Shown here: piece by piece, positions 60,134-64,000 of the stretch
How the letters are laid out: each line of letters begins with the position of its first letter
Position numbering within the stretch: the first letter of the stretch is position 1
Assembly (NCBI RefSeq): GCF_946479755.1
Contig: NZ_CAMLHC010000013.1
Span: 1-64,000, forward strand
DNA: 64,000 bases
Reading direction: 5' to 3'
Origin: an uncultured Chitinophaga sp.
Lineage (GTDB): Bacteria; Bacteroidota; Bacteroidia; Chitinophagales; Chitinophagaceae
Translations under genes and position numbers: made by a program
The notes under the pieces: model-generated
Seen by the model: only the letters and a program-made list of their open reading frames with translations
What the model was told of the DNA's origin: nothing
Database searches by the model: none

Positions 60134-62617
60134 TTAATGTTTCGCGGAAATCAGGTTCACGAACAAACGATAGGCGCCCGGTACGCCGGCAGGTAGCTCG
60201 CGGAAAAACGCCAGCCCGGTATATACATACCTCCCTTTGCCGTACTGCGCCACAATCGTGGAGCCGTCCATCGGCGATTCACCCTTATCGTTCATCGCAA
60301 ATAATTTCTCGTATGCTTTGTCAATGTTTACAGGGAAATATAATCCTCTCTCCTGTACCCAGCCGCTGAAGTCCGCGCTGGTGATCTCATTGGGATAATG
60401 CATCACCGCGTTGTCAGGACGCAGAAAGGTCACCGCTGCGTTTTCGTCTGTCACGCGGTCACGGGAAAGGCTAAACGGAAACGGTCCCAGGTTGGTTGTC
60501 ACCAGCGGATTGTTCACATTATACTGCACCAGCAGGGTACCGCCTTTGTGGACATAATCCATCAGCTGGCTTTGCCAGTATTTCATCCGGGGGTTGGTGT
60601 TGTAAGCCCTTACCCCGACAATAACAGCGTCGTATTGCGACAGCTGGTTGCCCATGATTTCTTTTTCGCCCAGTTCTGTTACGTCATAGCCTACCTGGCG
60701 GAGAGAAGCCGCCACCATATCACCGGCGCCGGGAATATAGCCCAGCTTGTTGCCATTGTGCTTCAGGTCAACTGTCACCAGTCTGGCGGAAGCTTCGGGG
60801 AACAGGGTGATCAATGGAATATGGTCATAGCGGATATGCTGGATGCTCTGCGTGTATTCCTTACCGTTACAGCTGACCACTACCGTGAACGTATCTACGT
60901 GATTGGCAGTAGCGGCGGCAACCGGATGAATGGTAAAACGCAGTTCCTGTTCATCGCCTTTCTTGTCCATCCGGAAGGACTGGTTGCCTTCTTTCACGGC
61001 AAAGCCGGAAGGCAGCTGCAGTCGCACATTGCCGGTGACGCCGTCGGCGGAAGCGGCGAGCTTCACCGGTACGGTTTGCGGTTGGTTGTTGGTGAAAATG
61101 TATACCTGGTTGTTCAGGTTAGCCACCACGGGCGGTGTTATCACCAGCGGTTCATACAGCTCTCCTTTTACCGGATCGGTGTATTTATACTGCAGGGGAC
61201 GTTCTACCAGGAACTCCTGTCCGCCTATTTGCAGGTAGATACGGGCCGTCAGCGGGGGCGTATTTTCCGGGTTGCCCACCTGCAGCGGGTCCGGGATGGC
61301 GTAAGTGCCCAGTGGGTGGGCTTCTGCCAACCAGTAAGGCTGTGAGATTTTTGTATCGGCAGGAACAGTCAGTGTCTGGGAAATGCTGTTGAATTTGTTG
61401 TAAGACAGTTCCCGGGCGCCGGCGGCATCCGGTTTACCGGGCAGGTCCACTTTACGGAGCTGCACCGGAAAATGTCCGCGGTTGATCAGCTGTACGGTGG
61501 CTTCCATATTGTATCCCGGCACTACGGTGGGCGTAGTACTGTAGGCCTCCGCCCATAATCCGGCGCAGGCGTAGATCAGTTGTTCTGTTTCTTTGAGCTT
61601 CAGGTTGCGCCAGTAGCCTTCCGGCAGCGCCTGGATGGCTTTGCGGATGCTGAGCAAAGCCGGCACGGAGGCGGCCGGATCTTCTGTGTTATAGTCGCGG
61701 ATGGCCTTGTCTACCATGGCGCCGATGGCTTCACCACCGGTGATGCGGGACCAGGAGGTATTAACGCCGTCGAGCAGTTGTTGCCGGGGGGCGTCTCCCT
61801 TGATGGTCATGAAGTACTCCATGCTGGAGCCTCTGCCGGCGGGTACGCCGAAGCCCTGGCTCTTATGCTGGGAGCGGCTTTCTGCGGCTATTTCGCCATA
61901 ACCTTTACCCAGCAGGTAGTTATAGGCGCCAACGTCTATTTTGAACTGGTCTTCCGAAATGGTGTTAGCGGAACCGAAATTGAAGGTGTTCCACAACAGC
62001 CGTGTCGTTTTCCAGGGTTTTACGTATTGCAGTTGTTCGGGGTATTGTTTGGGATCTGCGGCGGCGGTGAAGGCTTCAGCGGCCAGCATGGCGGAGGCGG
62101 TGTGATGCCCGTGGCCGGCGCGGCTGTCTGCCGGAAAGCGGCAGATGATCACATCCGGCTGGAATTTGCGGATCATCCATACCACGTCGCCGAGGATCTT
62201 TTTCTTGTCCCAGATGGTGAAGGTTTCAGCAGGATTTTTGGAGAAGCCGAAGTCCTGCGCGCGGGTGAAGAACTGTTCAGCGCCATCGGTACGACGGGCA
62301 GCCAGCAGCTCCTGTGTGCGGATAAGGCCCAGCAGTTCTGACTGTTCGTTACCGACGAGGTTCTGACCGCCATCACCGCGGGTGAGTGACAGGTAACCGG
62401 TACGGTACAGTTTTTCTTTGGCCAGGTAGGCCAGCAAACGGGTGTTTTCATCATCAGGATGGGCTGCCAGGTACAACACGCTGCCCAGCGTGTCCAGCTT
62501 TTTGAGTTGGAGCTTAATGTCGGCGGCATTCCAGACAGGCGACGGCTGCGCCATGGCAGGGACGCCGGCTGTCAGTGCGATCAGTAAAGCCAGTGCGGTG
62601 CGGATTTTTAGAAACAT
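60134..62617 (-). CDS. PIG-L family deacetylase with C-terminal extension
   Basis: The 827-residue protein has a signal peptide (LIALTAGVPAMAQ) and an N-terminal PIG-L domain with AHPDDEN (52-58) and GHGHHTASA (about 167-175), the metal-binding motifs of N-acetylglucosamine-type de-N-acetylases. A long beta-rich middle and a C-terminal domain with VIVGVRAYNTNPRMKYW resembling glutamine amidotransferase/ThuA-like folds follow. It is secreted and may deacetylate glycans in the periplasm or outside. It heads a predicted operon with two small membrane genes and a symporter, and has a good promoter at 62644-62674. Confidence 0.88.
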   Translation of the reverse strand: MFLKIRTALALLIALTAGVPAMAQPSPVWNAADIKLQLKKLDTLGSVLYLAAHPDDENTRLLAYLAKEKLYRTGYLSLTRGDGGQNLVGNEQSELLGLIRTQELLAARRTDGAEQFFTRAQDFGFSKNPAETFTIWDKKKILGDVVWMIRKFQPDVIICRFPADSRAGHGHHTASAMLAAEAFTAAADPKQYPEQLQYVKPWKTTRLLWNTFNFGSANTISEDQFKIDVGAYNYLLGKGYGEIAAESRSQHKSQGFGVPAGRGSSMEYFMTIKGDAPRQQLLDGVNTSWSRITGGEAIGAMVDKAIRDYNTEDPAASVPALLSIRKAIQALPEGYWRNLKLKETEQLIYACAGLWAEAYSTTPTVVPGYNMEATVQLINRGHFPVQLRKVDLPGKPDAAGARELSYNKFNSISQTLTVPADTKISQPYWLAEAHPLGTYAIPDPLQVGNPENTPPLTARIYLQIGGQEFLVERPLQYKYTDPVKGELYEPLVITPPVVANLNNQVYIFTNNQPQTVPVKLAASADGVTGNVRLQLPSGFAVKEGNQSFRMDKKGDEQELRFTIHPVAAATANHVDTFTVVVSCNGKEYTQSIQHIRYDHIPLITLFPEASARLVTVDLKHNGNKLGYIPGAGDMVAASLRQVGYDVTELGEKEIMGNQLSQYDAVIVGVRAYNTNPRMKYWQSQLMDYVHKGGTLLVQYNVNNPLVTTNLGPFPFSLSRDRVTDENAAVTFLRPDNAVMHYPNEITSADFSGWVQERGLYFPVNIDKAYEKLFAMNDKGESPMDGSTIVAQYGKGRYVYTGLAFFRELPAGVPGAYRLFVNLISAKH

Positions 62618-62643
62618 GTAGTCAAACGTGATTTACAGGTCGC

Positions 62644-62674
62644 CAAAAATAGGAATAAATTTATGCGGAGGAAA
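62644..62674 (-). promoter_or_regulatory. Promoter of the PIG-L operon
   Basis: On the minus strand TTTC (62671-62674), 19 bases, then TATTTTTG (62644-62651), close to TTTG-N19-TAnnTTTG with one mismatch. The transcript would start about 20 bases before the ATG. Confidence 0.55.
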
Positions 62675-62707
62675 CGTTTATTGGTTGAACGGTGAATAAA
62701 TAAAAAA

Positions 62708-62730
62708 GGTCCCGGTGTGTAACCGGGACC
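62708..62730 (-). terminator. Terminator of the susD gene
   Basis: GGTCCCGG and CCGGGACC around a 7-base loop, followed on the minus strand by six T residues. It lies just downstream of the partial susD gene. Confidence 0.88.
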
Positions 62731-62787
62731 CTACAAGCAAAAACCAACCAGCTTGCAAAAACCAATTGTCAACAAAGGCGGTTTAGA

Positions 62788-64000
62788 TTAGTTGTATCCT
62801 TCGTTTTGCTGGTGGCGTATGTTCGGATTGGCATCCAGCTCCCTTTGAGGGATGGGTAAGATTATTTTCGGACCGGGCAAAGCCACGGAGATGGTTCTGT
62901 CACTAGCCAGGAATTTTACAAAGGGTGTCCCGGTGCGGGCAAGGTCAAAAAGCCGGTGCCCTTCGAAGGCAAGCTCTTTGCGTCTTTCCAGTGCGATGGC
63001 GTCCAGCAGCGCTTTTCCGCTTGCTGTTACCGGTGCAGTACCCGGATTGGCCCGCAATACGATATTGTTGAGCGCCTGCCGTGCGTCCCCGTCCCTGCCG
63101 AGGTGGCCCAGGGCTTCTGCCCGGATCAGGTACAACTCTGCCAGCCGCATCACCTTAATGCTTTCCGCAAAAGTGGTGACGTCTTTATACTTCGTGATGA
63201 TGTTGGCAGGATTCTCTCCTCCATTGCCTGCCCGCTTATCTCGTTTGATAAACCCAAGCCGGACATCTTTCTCATTGTATACGTTCCGCAGATCATCTGT
63301 TGCCAGCACGTCCCCGTAGGCCGACTGGTGGAACATGGCACTTAGTGCATCTGTACTGCGGTTGTCTACCGGTGTATTGATCACTTCAAAGATCGTTTCG
63401 CTGTTGCCCGCCTGGTTAAAATCGCTCACTGCTTTGTCTGTCAGCAACAGCTCGTATTTGCGGCTGCTGATAACCTGGCTGGCAGCGGCTTCCGCTCCTT
63501 CCCAATCACCTTTATAGAGCAGCACCCTGGCCAGCAGGGCTTTGGCGCTGTAGCCGTTGATCCGTCCTGAACTGAAGGCGGTGCTTCTGCTGTCACCAAA
63601 CAGGCGGATAGACTGGCGGAGGTCCCGGATGATCTGCGCATAGGTGTCTTTTACACTGCTGCGGGACGGGGACTGTACCACTTCCACATCGGTGAAGAGG
63701 GCCAGCGGTATGCCCATATGCGATGCGTCGGGCGTGTAGTTGTAGGCCTGGGCATACAACCGGGCGATATCGAAAAACACCAGTCCGCGCAGGGCGTAGG
63801 CTTCGGCTACGATCTGCATGGCTTCCGTGCTGTCGGCGGCAGAAGGCGCCAGCGCTACGGCCGGTCCCTTCTGTATAACCATGTTGGCATTGGCTACCAC
63901 GGCGTAGAGCTGGTTCCAGGTATCTGTGATGTACGTGTCGTTCGCCGTCACAATGTACTGGTCCAGATTACGGTACCTGTTACTGTTGAGAACACTGATG
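62788..64000 (-). CDS. SusD/RagB-type outer-membrane nutrient-binding protein (partial)
   Basis: The reading frame is open to the window edge, so the N-terminus and lipobox lie outside. The visible 404 residues include TANDTYITDTWNQLYAVVANANMVI, AYALRGLVFFDIARLYAQAYN (TPR-like helices typical of SusD), and RMAELYLIRAEAL-type KVMRLAELYLIRAEALGHL plus ALERRKELAFEGHRLFDL, all SusD marks. SusD lipoproteins bind oligosaccharides with a SusC TonB receptor, which should be just upstream. A terminator follows the stop. Confidence 0.93.
   Translation of the reverse strand, partial: ISVLNSNRYRNLDQYIVTANDTYITDTWNQLYAVVANANMVIQKGPAVALAPSAADSTEAMQIVAEAYALRGLVFFDIARLYAQAYNYTPDASHMGIPLALFTDVEVVQSPSRSSVKDTYAQIIRDLRQSIRLFGDSRSTAFSSGRINGYSAKALLARVLLYKGDWEGAEAAASQVISSRKYELLLTDKAVSDFNQAGNSETIFEVINTPVDNRSTDALSAMFHQSAYGDVLATDDLRNVYNEKDVRLGFIKRDKRAGNGGENPANIITKYKDVTTFAESIKVMRLAELYLIRAEALGHLGRDGDARQALNNIVLRANPGTAPVTASGKALLDAIALERRKELAFEGHRLFDLARTGTPFVKFLASDRTISVALPGPKIILPIPQRELDANPNIRHQQNEGYN

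Overview
The window looks like a chromosomal segment of a Bacteroidota member, most probably a Chitinophaga-like organism of the Chitinophagaceae. The evidence is family content: a SusD/RagB lipoprotein at the right edge, a carboxypeptidase-regulatory plus beta-barrel receptor, paired DUF4252 proteins beside an ECF sigma factor, LytTR signalling, a zinc-less sirtuin, and FolP next to a CdaA diadenylate cyclase. Several genes also have Bacteroidota-type -7 boxes (TAnnTTTG) close to their starts and weak Shine-Dalgarno signals. Coding density is high, with GC-rich third positions that create many long antisense ORFs. I saw no rRNA, tRNA, CRISPR array, transposase or prophage.

Left third (1-22 kb): a YpfJ-type metallopeptidase; an MDR oxidoreductase, FdhD, a YdeP-type molybdopterin oxidoreductase and a glycolipid-binding-like protein on the + strand; nitronate monooxygenase and a BamA/TamA-like outer-membrane protein on the - strand; small membrane and DUF695/RraB-type proteins; then a large outer-membrane receptor lying between two long inverted repeats that share a 14-base core. 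After it come an acyl-CoA thioesterase, an MsbA-like exporter, two small lipoproteins, an MgtC protein, a DUF763-endonuclease V pair, a large secreted unknown, a phosphotransferase and a DUF6265-like secreted protein.

Middle (22-48 kb): a LytTR regulator followed by a hybrid histidine kinase; a secreted Ala/Lys-rich peptide; a TPR protein and gyrA; a saccharopine dehydrogenase-like enzyme; a run of minus-strand genes (LutA-like, ribH, TPR, pdhA, EVE, DUF4349, sirtuin); recF with a DciA-like DUF721 gene; an ECF sigma/anti-sigma/DUF4252 cassette; a lone DppB-like permease; a DoxX-like redox protein; a duplicated DUF1599 protein; folP-cdaA; and an NrnA-like DHH phosphodiesterase, so c-di-AMP synthesis and probable pApA turnover are close together.

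Right third (48-64 kb): pyruvate carboxylase, XerD, an unknown protein with beta-sandwich-like domains, then a four-gene signalling cluster (small Cys-containing protein, polytopic membrane protein, NarL-type kinase, NarL-type regulator), followed by a DUF2911 protein. The last block is a minus-strand operon of a PIG-L deacetylase, two very short membrane-protein genes and a sodium:solute symporter, with a truncated susD gene at the edge; it may handle amino-sugar or glycan substrates.

The least explained items are the two related giant hairpins around the receptor gene, the four-gene signalling cluster at 54.4-57.1 kb, and the two tiny membrane genes between the PIG-L enzyme and the symporter.
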